Below are positions 16,501-23,670 of a DNA stretch of 64,000 nucleotides, one piece after another (positions within the stretch are counted from its first letter, which is position 1; every line of letters starts with the position of its first letter). The notes below the pieces were generated by a model. It saw nothing but the letters and a program-made list of their open reading frames with translations. It was not told the DNA's origin and did no database searches. Where the stretch lies: assembly GCA_966112615.1 (NCBI GenBank), contig CBHWDO010000008.1, forward strand, positions 82,299 through 146,298, in the 5' to 3' direction. A program made the translations under genes and the position numbers. Source of the stretch: Flavitalea sp966112615 (GTDB lineage Bacteria > Bacteroidota > Bacteroidia > Chitinophagales > Chitinophagaceae).

Positions 16501-16796
16501 AGTGTCAGGGTTACATCCTGCTGGACACCTACATTGTAACCTACAAATGTTACCTTGATCTCGTAAGGACCTCCTACGCGAAGGTTTGGAAGGTTGTAAC
16601 GACCATCCTTTCTGGTTGTGGTAGAGTAAGCTGTACCTGTAGGTACGTGAACGGCTACAACTGTAGCACCTGTTAAAGCACCTCCGTTTTCATCGGTTAC
16701 GGTACCCTGGATATCCGAAGTGGTTTCCTGGGCCATTACCGCAGCATTGATCACCAACGCAAACAGGATGAATAACATCCGTTTAAAGCTCTGCAT
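13557..16796 (-). CDS. Oar-like TonB-dependent outer-membrane receptor 1
   Basis: A 1079-residue outer-membrane receptor. After a signal peptide (cleavage near MAQ, residue 22) comes a carboxypeptidase-regulatory-like beta-sandwich (about 27-110, DIQGTVTDENGGALTGATV), then a TonB-box-like stretch STLSEVVVAGRRSD, a plug domain (about 120-250, IPRQEFDFSNRGASFGGP just after it) and a long beta-barrel ending RYQVQMGVRYIFN with the terminal aromatic used for barrel insertion. It resembles Oar of Myxococcus more than SusC, and no SusD partner is adjacent. Substrate unknown. It lies directly downstream of a second receptor of the same type, separated by a strong terminator. Only a near-match CACCTTTG box precedes it. 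Confidence 0.9.
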   Translation of the reverse strand: MQSFKRMLFILFALVINAAVMAQETTSDIQGTVTDENGGALTGATVVAVHVPTGTAYSTTTRKDGRYNLPNLRVGGPYEIKVTFVGYNVGVQQDVTLTLGQVYKANFNLSQSSSTLSEVVVAGRRSDKLFSKGRTGSAETITRTQIDRLPTINRSIQDYTRLTPSANGSSFGGRSSSYNNLTVNGASFNNTFGLSGTLGGQTNSQPISLDALEQIQVNIAPYDVTLGAFTGAGINSVTKSGTNEFKGTVYNYWKSPGLTGRKVGTVEIPRQEFDFSNRGASFGGPIIKNKLFFFVSGEQERLSQPATSLVASRNGSSGVGISQAKAEDLDALRKFLIDKYKYDPGAYENYPYETYSDKVTARVDFNINKNNTLNVNYYYLKSWRNVPPSNSGSPTGGRSASTTGMPFFGSSYIINNNFNIVIAELNTRFSNKASNKLQVGYNQLRDFRSSPGGMFPMVDIENGNGSSFTSFGYEPFTAFNTLNTDTWQLNDIFTLYKGKHTLTFGTQNTYNKFRNGFAPNYYGTYRFKSLADFYEAANNGTQTASRYELRYSARKGGEFPYADVAALQLGFFAQDKWSVTENFTLTAGIRADIPIFEDIFSANTNADALTYRNGLKINTGNGPKTSILWSPRVGYNWDVKGDRSTQIRGGFGVFAGAPPFVWISNQASNNGIDFGSFVKTSGIDFSDDVNANRPENAAANTSYNLAISDRNFKFPQVFRGNFAVDQKLPYDIVATFEAIYNKDINAVYHQNINLPSTGTALVGSDRRLRYSGTQIYSGQGGATAANPNISDAILMTNTSKGYAYNLTLQLQRNVNNLYTMVAYTYGKSKSVNDGGSIAQSIWRDRVVAGDPNTDALSYSNFYQPHRVVAAAFYRKEYAKNFATSIGFTFEAANGGTASYIYSGDINNDGQTANDLIYIPKDKNDIVLEGANAADTRTADVIWGQLNAYINQDPYLSSRRGQYAERNGLLLPFYKRLDLNFTQDFMVKVGGKKNTIRFTMDIFNFGNLLNKNWGIFRTTTRTALLNFKRVETAGANAGKPVISFPYFDATNQIPMVNTFQNSTGSGSRYQVQMGVRYIFN

Positions 16797-16946
16797 AAAT
16801 GTGGGTTTAAAATTTGCGGCAAAGGTGCATCATTACACTAGTAATCTTGTCCTGTTTCTATTAACAAATTATTACCAAATAAGTGGAAATCATTAAAACC
16901 TATCTAAAAAGGCATCTGTATATGGAGAATAATTTGATTTAAATCA

Positions 16947-16976
16947 AAAAAGGGCCACATTTCTGTAGCCCTTTTT
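16947..16976 (-). terminator. Rho-independent terminator after TonB receptor 2
   Basis: Stem AAAAAGGGC / GCCCTTTTT with a 12-base loop and U-run, about 20 bases past the receptor 2 stop on the minus strand. It separates the two receptor genes into different transcripts. The rest of 16797-16996 shows no further feature. Confidence 0.85.
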
Positions 16977-16996
16977 AAAGTTGTATCATCGAAAAA

Positions 16997-19900
16997 TCAG
17001 AAGTTGAAGCGGAATGTCAGCTGGCTGGTCCATCTTGAACTATTGAATGGAGTAATTCCATCGCTGATAGTAAATGGCTTTCCATTAGCCGGTCCGGTTA
17101 CAGGAGAGAACCTGTATCTCGGAGTGGTTGTTCCGGTAGCAAACCCTGCGAACTGCAATACATTCACCTGGTCGAAGCTTACAAAATACTGTCTACCCCA
17201 ATTCTTATTCAGCATATTGGTAAAGTTTGAAACAGTATAAATCACCTGGAACTGCAATTTCTGCTTGCCAACCTTGAAATTGAAATCCTGTTTGATATCC
17301 AGGTCGAGGATATGGGTGAAAGGAAGTCTTGCTCCATTTCTTTCCGCATGCGATCCCCTGATCTTTTTCAGGTATTTGTCGCTTTCAATATAAGCATCAA
17401 ATAATGCTCTCTGCTGGTCTGGAGTGTATGTAACAGGTCCAACCGTGTTGTTCACAAACTGCATCTGCGACAATTCTTCTTTGGTTGGAACATACATCAA
17501 ATCGTTGAAATTCACTCCATCACCCGCAATGCTGCTGGTCATGGTATAGCTGAATGGTGAACCCGACTGACCAGTGTAGAACAGTGTAACAGTAGTGGCC
17601 AGCTTATCATTTGCATACCTGAATTTTTTGGAAAGATATGCGGTGATCCTGTGACCAAGGTCAAAATCAGATCTTGTAAGACCGATATAGTTTCTACCAT
17701 TTACAGCTTCCATATTATTCCAGTTAGAAGAGTTGATGGAGCTGGTAGCTTCATTTCTAACTACAGAAGAACCGAAGGTGTAATTGGCATTGAACTCCAT
17801 TCCGTTCTTGAAGTTCTTATCAACACCAAATGTAAAGTTGTAAGAGAAACCTTTCTTTCCTTCAGTATTCTTCACCAGGATAATGCTGGTATAAGGGTTG
17901 CGGGTTGCAACCGGGTTATATGGACGGAGAGGGATCTTCAATGCATTAATTCCTCCAACGGTAGGATCATAAACCTCCCTGGAGTCAGGACCTGTGGTTG
18001 TTTTACGCAGGTTTGGATTGAAGAGCAGGTTCTGCCAGTCAACTTCGTGAATATTCTTGGTGAAGATACCTTCGAAAGTAACTGTCCAGCCTTCTCCCAA
18101 ACGCTTGTCTACTCCAAATGAAGTACGCAACACCTGTGGAAGTTTGAAGTCTCTTGCCACCAGGTTAAGTTCACCCTGAGGAGTAACTTTTGTGGCTCCA
18201 AAATCAGCGGCAGTATACTGTTGGTTTACATTTTCCTGGAATGGAACCGGGCTTCCGTTAGGGAATTGAATAGGAAGATCAACACCACTCACTCTTCTGC
18301 TGATATCGATGGCACCGATCGTTACGCCGGTATTCTGGAATCCGCCACCAGGCCATACCAATGGAATTCTTCCTGCGAACAGACCAATACCACCACGAAT
18401 GGTAAGGTTTTCATCAGGGAATCTAACATTGAATCCAAGTCTTGGAGAAACCAGCCATCTTGGTTGGAACAACTGGCCTGTCTGCGCACCTTTCAGATCA
18501 TAGAACTGACCCACGATCGCAGCTGCAGTATCTCTCCAGAATGGATCAACAGCCGGGCGGTCGAGGAATTCGGTTCTGTCGGCACGTAAACCAACGGTCA
18601 GGGTGAAATTCTGGTTCACCTTGATATCATCGTTCAGGAAGAAACCAATACGAACGGTCCTGAATCTTGCTGCAGAATTCACACTTTCATCACCAGCTTT
18701 TCCATTATCCACCAGAGAATAACCCCTGCGGTAACGGATAGGACTACCACCAGAAAGGAATGAATTCAGGTTATCGAATTCATAGGCACCATAGTTCCTG
18801 TTGATGAACAGGTTGTATGTTTTATTATAGTCGATATCAGTACCGATAGAGAAAGAGTGTATACCTGCATTCACTCGCACTGCATCATAAATATTCAATA
18901 CAGATTGTTTCAACAGGTTTGCAGTGGAAGAAGCTTCCGATCCAAAGTTAATATTGGCTCCATTGATGTCACGGATGGTGACACTTGGGAAAGGGCTCCC
19001 AGTGATTGCACGATCATCCACCACATCAGTATAGGTTAACCTGAGTTTGTTACTTACCCTGCTCTTGAATCTTGAATTCAATTCAACCGTTCCCGAGTGG
19101 GTTGTTGAAGGGAAAAATTCAGCACCACTGATAAAGTTGATGGCACTGGCGCTTGAGCGGGAAGGGTTGGTTCTCTCTGCCTTATTATAACGGTAGCTCA
19201 CAGAAAGCTGGTTCATACGGTCGATGTTCCAGTCGATCTTAGAAGTGAGACGTGTAGCCTTGATCTGGTCAGGGTTATTCACATAATCTCCGAGCTCGTA
19301 GTTGTAATTGTTCTTGAGATAATTTCTCAGGACAGTGAGACTGTCACTTGAAATTGCAGTACCACGATATGTTTGAGGATCAAAAGGCTGAGGACGGTTG
19401 TCATCCTGCTTTTCGAAGTTCAGGAAGTAGAACAGTTTATTCTTAATGATTGGACCACCAACCCTGAAACCGAAGGTCTTGTTCTCGAATGGAGTCAGTT
19501 TTTGTCTTTCGAAAACATTGGTAGAACCTGGTTTCAGCAATGGGGTAGGAGATTTACCTACCAGGTTCTCATTGCGATAAACATAATAGATCGAACCGTT
19601 TACTTCATTGGTACCGGAACGGGTGATCGCGTTGATACCACCACCGGTAAAGTTACCGAGTGAAGCATCGTAGGGAGAAAGCTGTACCACGATCTGGTCG
19701 ATCGCATCGATAGAAATGGGAGGTGCACCGGAGCGGCCGCCATTGGTACCTGCTTCTGAAAGGCCGAATACATCATTATTTACTGCACCATCGATCAGGA
19801 ATGAGTTATAGCGGTTGTTTTGTCCTGCCAGCGAGAAACCACCGTTAGCAGTGATCTTCACCTGTGGGGTGAACCTGATATAATCGTTCAGGTTTCTTCC

Positions 19901-20353
19901 CACTGAAGGAAGGTTTGCCATTTTAGTTCGGCTGATGGTAGTTTCAGAACCACCTTTAGCCCCTGAGGTCCGGGTTCTTGAAGCTGCTACAACCACTTCG
20001 GAGAGTGTAGAAGCTTTATCGCTCATATTGAAATCCTGGGTGGCGTTTTCGCCGAGTGTAAGCTGGATATCTTCACGGGTCTGGTTTTCGTATCCAACAA
20101 AAGAAACCACGATGCGGTAAGGTCCGCCGGGATTCATGTTATAGAGGTTGTAACGTCCCCCGGTACGGGTAGCCACTGTATAAACTGTACCTGTTGGGAG
20201 GTGGGTAGCGGTTACGGTAGCACCCACGAGGCCTTCGCCTGCTCCTGCTCTCACGATACCACTGATGCTGCTACTGGTAACCTGCGCCGAAAGGGCAAGG
20301 GGAAACAACAAAAGCACTCCGATAAGCAATCGAACTGTTCTTTGTATAAGCAT
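16997..20353 (-). CDS. Oar-like TonB-dependent outer-membrane receptor 2
   Basis: A receptor of about 1118 residues, paralogous to the one downstream. I start it at MLIQRTVRLLIGVLL, which yields a clean signal peptide ending ALSAQ; an upstream ATG at 20374 would add seven residues before it. The order is signal peptide, carboxypeptidase-regulatory-like domain (SSISGIVRAGAGEGLVGATV), TonB-box-like STLSEVVVAASRTR, plug with DQIVVQLSPYDASLGNFTGG, and a beta-barrel ending RWTSQLTFRFNF. The matching motifs in receptor 1 (EQIQVNIAPYDVTLGAFTGA) support tandem duplication followed by strong divergence in the barrel, so the ligands probably differ. No SusD-like gene is nearby. Confidence 0.9.
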   Translation of the reverse strand: MLIQRTVRLLIGVLLLFPLALSAQVTSSSISGIVRAGAGEGLVGATVTATHLPTGTVYTVATRTGGRYNLYNMNPGGPYRIVVSFVGYENQTREDIQLTLGENATQDFNMSDKASTLSEVVVAASRTRTSGAKGGSETTISRTKMANLPSVGRNLNDYIRFTPQVKITANGGFSLAGQNNRYNSFLIDGAVNNDVFGLSEAGTNGGRSGAPPISIDAIDQIVVQLSPYDASLGNFTGGGINAITRSGTNEVNGSIYYVYRNENLVGKSPTPLLKPGSTNVFERQKLTPFENKTFGFRVGGPIIKNKLFYFLNFEKQDDNRPQPFDPQTYRGTAISSDSLTVLRNYLKNNYNYELGDYVNNPDQIKATRLTSKIDWNIDRMNQLSVSYRYNKAERTNPSRSSASAINFISGAEFFPSTTHSGTVELNSRFKSRVSNKLRLTYTDVVDDRAITGSPFPSVTIRDINGANINFGSEASSTANLLKQSVLNIYDAVRVNAGIHSFSIGTDIDYNKTYNLFINRNYGAYEFDNLNSFLSGGSPIRYRRGYSLVDNGKAGDESVNSAARFRTVRIGFFLNDDIKVNQNFTLTVGLRADRTEFLDRPAVDPFWRDTAAAIVGQFYDLKGAQTGQLFQPRWLVSPRLGFNVRFPDENLTIRGGIGLFAGRIPLVWPGGGFQNTGVTIGAIDISRRVSGVDLPIQFPNGSPVPFQENVNQQYTAADFGATKVTPQGELNLVARDFKLPQVLRTSFGVDKRLGEGWTVTFEGIFTKNIHEVDWQNLLFNPNLRKTTTGPDSREVYDPTVGGINALKIPLRPYNPVATRNPYTSIILVKNTEGKKGFSYNFTFGVDKNFKNGMEFNANYTFGSSVVRNEATSSINSSNWNNMEAVNGRNYIGLTRSDFDLGHRITAYLSKKFRYANDKLATTVTLFYTGQSGSPFSYTMTSSIAGDGVNFNDLMYVPTKEELSQMQFVNNTVGPVTYTPDQQRALFDAYIESDKYLKKIRGSHAERNGARLPFTHILDLDIKQDFNFKVGKQKLQFQVIYTVSNFTNMLNKNWGRQYFVSFDQVNVLQFAGFATGTTTPRYRFSPVTGPANGKPFTISDGITPFNSSRWTSQLTFRFNF

Positions 20354-20424
20354 AAATTTGGTTTTACACCGCAAAGAAACATATAAAATGAGTTAGGGGT
20401 TTATTTTTTAATTAACAAAATCTG

Positions 20425-20505
20425 TTAGGAGTTGGGAGTTAGGAGTTGGGAGTTGGTAGCTTCCAACTCCTAACTCCCTCCTAACTCCTAACTCCCAACT
20501 CCTAA
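20425..20505. repeat. Family B inverted tandem array (GGAGTTR / YAACTCC)
   Basis: Five heptamer units of GGAGTTG/GGAGTTA run into a short centre (TAGCTT) and then six units of the complementary CCTAACT/CCCAACT. The transcript could fold into a long imperfect hairpin. It lies between the start of TonB receptor 2 and the ribBA promoter. Confidence 0.9.
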
Positions 20506-20521
20506 CTTCTCTAATTAGCCC

Positions 20522-20529
20522 TACCTTTG
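20522..20529 (+). promoter_or_regulatory. -7 promoter box TACCTTTG of ribBA
   Basis: Exact TAnnTTTG match, 15 bases before the ATG at 20545. No FMN riboswitch is visible; the leader is too short to hold one. Confidence 0.65.
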
Positions 20530-20544
20530 CCCAAAATCTACAAG

Positions 20545-21753
20545 ATGCTTGACTCAATTGAGAGTGCGATTGAAGACATTCGTAATGGTAAAATGATCAT
20601 AGTAGTGGATGATGAAGACCGTGAGAATGAAGGTGATTTCATCACCGCAGCCAGGAATGTAACCCCTGAAGTCATCAATTTCATGAGTAAATACGGGCGT
20701 GGACTGATCTGCGCTCCATTAATAGAAGACCGTTGCACGGAACTCCAACTCGACCTGATGGTCAATAATAATACAGCACTTCATGAAACGGCTTTCACTG
20801 TATCGGTGGACTTGCTGGGCCATGGCTGTACCACCGGGATCTCGGCACACGACAGGGCAAAGACCATCCAGGCATTGATCGATCCGGATACCAAGCCGGA
20901 GGTACTGGGAAGACCAGGACATATTTTCCCGTTAAAAGCAAAGAAAGGCGGGGTTTTAAGAAGGGCGGGACATACCGAAGCTACCATCGACCTGGCCAGG
21001 CTTGCAGGATTTGAACCTGCGGGTGTGCTGGTCGAGATCATGAATGAAGATGGATCGATGGCCAGGCTTCCTGAACTGCAGCAGATCGCAAAGCAGTTTG
21101 ATATGAAGATCGTTTCGATCAAGGACCTGATCGAATACCGTATGCAAAGGGATTCCCTGATCGAAGAGATCGTAAGGGTGAATATGCCAACCAAATACGG
21201 AGATTTTACCCTCGTCGCTTTTGCTGATAAATCAACCAACAACGAACACCTCGCCCTGATCAAAGGTGAATGGAAAGAAGGAGAACCTGTATTGGTAAGG
21301 GTACACAGTTCCTGCTTTACAGGCGATATTTTGGGATCCCTAAGATGTGATTGCGGAGAGCAATTGCATGCTGCCATGAGAATGGTGGAAAAGGAAGGAA
21401 AAGGTGCCATTCTTTATATGAACCAGGAAGGTCGTGGAATAGGATTGATGAATAAACTGAAAGCCTACAAATTACAGGAGGGTGGAATGGACACGGTGGA
21501 AGCCAACCTGCACCTGGGTTTCCCGATGGATAAAAGAGATTATGGCATCGGCGCGCAAATGCTTCGCCATTTAGGTTTGACAAGGATCAGGCTGATGAGC
21601 AATAACCCTCGTAAGCGTGCCGGCTTATCAGGTTATGGTATTGAACTTGTTGAAACGGTGCCAATGGAAGTGAAGCCTAATCCTTACAATGAAAAGTATC
21701 TAAAGACCAAGAGAGATAAACTGGGTCACGAGATCCTGAAGGATGCGTTGTAG
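20545..21753 (+). CDS. ribBA: Bifunctional riboflavin enzyme: DHBP synthase / GTP cyclohydrolase II
   Basis: A 402-residue fusion for the first steps of riboflavin synthesis in the cytoplasm. The N-terminal half (about 1-200) is 3,4-dihydroxy-2-butanone-4-phosphate synthase, with VVDDEDRENEGDF and RRAGHTEATIDLARLAG. The C-terminal half is GTP cyclohydrolase II, with the zinc cysteines in SSCFTGDILGSLRCDCGEQ and MNQEGRGIGLMNKLKAYKLQ. All key residues look intact in both halves, so it should be fully bifunctional. I start it at MLDSIESAIEDIRNG; a TTG further upstream lies in the promoter box. No other rib gene is adjacent. The gene is followed by a family A hairpin repeat. Confidence 0.96.
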   Translation: MLDSIESAIEDIRNGKMIIVVDDEDRENEGDFITAARNVTPEVINFMSKYGRGLICAPLIEDRCTELQLDLMVNNNTALHETAFTVSVDLLGHGCTTGISAHDRAKTIQALIDPDTKPEVLGRPGHIFPLKAKKGGVLRRAGHTEATIDLARLAGFEPAGVLVEIMNEDGSMARLPELQQIAKQFDMKIVSIKDLIEYRMQRDSLIEEIVRVNMPTKYGDFTLVAFADKSTNNEHLALIKGEWKEGEPVLVRVHSSCFTGDILGSLRCDCGEQLHAAMRMVEKEGKGAILYMNQEGRGIGLMNKLKAYKLQEGGMDTVEANLHLGFPMDKRDYGIGAQMLRHLGLTRIRLMSNNPRKRAGLSGYGIELVETVPMEVKPNPYNEKYLKTKRDKLGHEILKDAL

Positions 21754-21912
21754 CGGGCTGAGCAGATCCGAAGGAGCTGCGCTGAACGCACAAGGCTGAA
21801 CAAAAAGCGCAGCTTTTTGGGCTGACTTGATTTCAATTCAGCCCAAATGCCTGCGGCATTTGTTCAGCCTTGTGCGTTCAGCACAATTGCTTTCAGCAAT
21901 TGTTCAGCCCGC
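21754..21912. repeat. Family A hairpin-mosaic repeat (copy 4)
   Basis: Hairpins CAAAAAGC-GCA-GCTTTTTG (21801-21819), CAAATGCC-TGC-GGCATTTG (21844-21862) and CAATTGCT-TTC-AGCAATTG (21884-21902) are spaced by GGGCTGA, GGCTGAAC, TTCAGCCC and TTCAGCCT words. It fills the convergent gap between ribBA and the 129-residue unknown gene, touching both stops, so it may act as a two-way terminator. Confidence 0.88.
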
Positions 21913-22293
21913 CAGTGAATAAACAATCCGCTTCAGAATCCCCCTTCTATAAGCTTCTGAAATAGTTCCCGGTTCCAAATGTTCAAGCCGAAAGATCAGC
22001 GTGAGATACATGGAAAGATCCAATAAAGAACAACAGGAAAGATCGGCATGTGCATCATGGATGATCTTTCGGCCTTCTTCCCAATCTTTCCAGCGAAAAT
22101 TAAAAATGAGTTTTACCTCGTACAGGAATGATTCAAACTTCCTGAAAATTTCTGAATGAAGAGGATCCTCTTCTTCCTGAATCAGATCAAATATCAATCG
22201 CACCTGCTCAAACAACTCAAGCGGTAAACCGGAAAGATGGTCTTCCTGTGCTGCAAAGATTTCCTGGTCAGACTGGTAAATCATTACACTCAT
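21904..22293 (-). CDS. Hypothetical protein, 129 residues
   Basis: An acidic, mostly helical protein with no signal peptide or membrane segment, so probably cytoplasmic. Distinct features are the run LIQEEEDPLHSEIFRKFESF, the aromatic stretch FNFRWKDWEEGRKII and a leucine-rich C-terminus. I do not recognise the family. The reading frame is clean and long for this position, and the C-terminus ends inside the family A repeat, so its final residues come from repeat-edge sequence. The start could be the first Met or the ATG three codons later. The gene stands alone between ribBA (convergent) and a secreted unknown gene. Confidence 0.65.
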   Translation of the reverse strand: MSVMIYQSDQEIFAAQEDHLSGLPLELFEQVRLIFDLIQEEEDPLHSEIFRKFESFLYEVKLIFNFRWKDWEEGRKIIHDAHADLSCCSLLDLSMYLTLIFRLEHLEPGTISEAYRRGILKRIVYSLAG

Positions 22294-22388
22294 ACCTGTT
22301 GATGAAATTATGATGCAAGATTAATGCTTGCAGCGAATTTCATATCATCATCAGTGGATTAGTTTCCCACAAGATGTAAAGAGAGACC

Positions 22389-23513
22389 CTATTGCTGTAT
22401 TGGTGGAGCTGTCTTCCCTATGAATGAACGCAGGTAATCAAGATTGATCGACTGCTGCATTTGTTTAGAAAAATCAGTGGCTATTTCCTCTTCATGATTG
22501 TAAATTATCTCAACACTGATCAGCTGTGGAATTGTTTTGGCTAATCCTTTTTTGAAGTATTCCGGGTTAGGCATGGTTAGCACTTCTGTAAATGGTCCTT
22601 CCTCATCTGCGAACTCATAATCAAGATGATTCTTTGTGCTTTTTCTTACGATAGCATTTTTATTTAGTTCTGATGCCGGTTGACTAAGTTCTCTATCAAC
22701 TTTATTAATTGCATCATCAAAGGCCCTGGTCGTTTTTTCAAACATTATCCTGGTTCTTTCTATCCCGGGATTGTAGGTGTTATCCATATAGCTTTTAAGT
22801 TTCCCCGCTTCATTTTTCCATTGTTCTTCTTTGTACTTGCGTTCTGTTTCCCAACTGCGCAGACTTTCTTTCATGCGAGGTTCTTCCTGCTGCTTCATTT
22901 TAACCAGGTTTGATCTGCGTTTGATAAGGAATTCTTTCCTGCTGACATAGCGCCAGGGTAATTGACCGTCATGAGTAATAAGCCAAAGTTTACTGGTACC
23001 CGTCATGCCAAATCCAAGTGGTTCGCGATCATCTTTGAATCTCCAGATGCCCGGCCTTATTTCCACAGGGATCCCATGCCTCAATTCAAAAAAGCCGGAT
23101 AGCATTTCATCAGTCGAAGTATCAAATAAAGGCGTCTCCAAAAACTGGTTGATCATAATGTTCAGACTGGTGGATGTTTCATGCGCAAGCTCCAGGGTAG
23201 ATCCATTACAATAAAAAGGCAATGCAAGGATGCTGTATGAAAATGGAATGACCGGTTCGTTTTGCCTTCCCTGAGGATAGACAAATGACCGGTTGCATTG
23301 AACCCCTTTTGGAGTGCTGTTGGACCTGATCATATTATCAATTCCAAAAAGGAATTTTTTCTTCTGAGCCAGTTCTGCCGGTGTTCCTTTTTCCGGTGTT
23401 TTATTGAGCGCCCATTGATTTGTTTTCTCAAGTACTTTCTGTTTACAATTATCATCCTGCGCGGTAACAGCATTGATATGGAAGAACAGCACCAGCAATA
23501 ACAGATATTTCAT
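22389..23513 (-). CDS. Secreted hypothetical protein, 374 residues
   Basis: A protein with a clear signal peptide (residues 1-18, ending AVTAQ), so it is exported to the periplasm or beyond. The middle, about residues 200-285, is strongly charged and helical (FLIKRRSNLVKMKQQEEPR, SWETERKYKEEQWKNEAGKL) and probably forms a coiled coil. The N-terminal part has the hydrophobic string VIPFSYSILALPFYCNG. I do not recognise a family or catalytic motif. Its start faces the TPR histidine kinase across about 157 bases in which I see no clear promoter box. A link with that two-component system is possible but unproven. Confidence 0.7.
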   Translation of the reverse strand: MKYLLLLVLFFHINAVTAQDDNCKQKVLEKTNQWALNKTPEKGTPAELAQKKKFLFGIDNMIRSNSTPKGVQCNRSFVYPQGRQNEPVIPFSYSILALPFYCNGSTLELAHETSTSLNIMINQFLETPLFDTSTDEMLSGFFELRHGIPVEIRPGIWRFKDDREPLGFGMTGTSKLWLITHDGQLPWRYVSRKEFLIKRRSNLVKMKQQEEPRMKESLRSWETERKYKEEQWKNEAGKLKSYMDNTYNPGIERTRIMFEKTTRAFDDAINKVDRELSQPASELNKNAIVRKSTKNHLDYEFADEEGPFTEVLTMPNPEYFKKGLAKTIPQLISVEIIYNHEEEIATDFSKQMQQSINLDYLRSFIGKTAPPIQQ

Positions 23514-23670
23514 GTAAGGAAGTTGATGGAAGCAAATATGTACAGCCTTTTCCAGATCAGCTATCCTCTAAAAACAGGATATTCTTCAAAATAAATCACC
23601 TAAAACAGGGAGTTTGAAATGCTAACAATTCTCTTTTTTTTGTATTACATTAATCGGAAATACCCCCTGA

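Noticed and set aside
17651..18121. A 156-residue frame on the plus strand
   Set aside because: It is antisense to the barrel of TonB receptor 2, a continuous 1118-residue gene.
20354..20544. An FMN riboswitch before ribBA
   Set aside because: The leader after the TACCTTTG box is only about 10 bases and the upstream bases are a heptamer array without the RFN element pattern.
20781..21410. A 209-residue frame on the minus strand
   Set aside because: It is the shadow of ribBA, whose motifs are intact; the translation shows no domain and biased composition.
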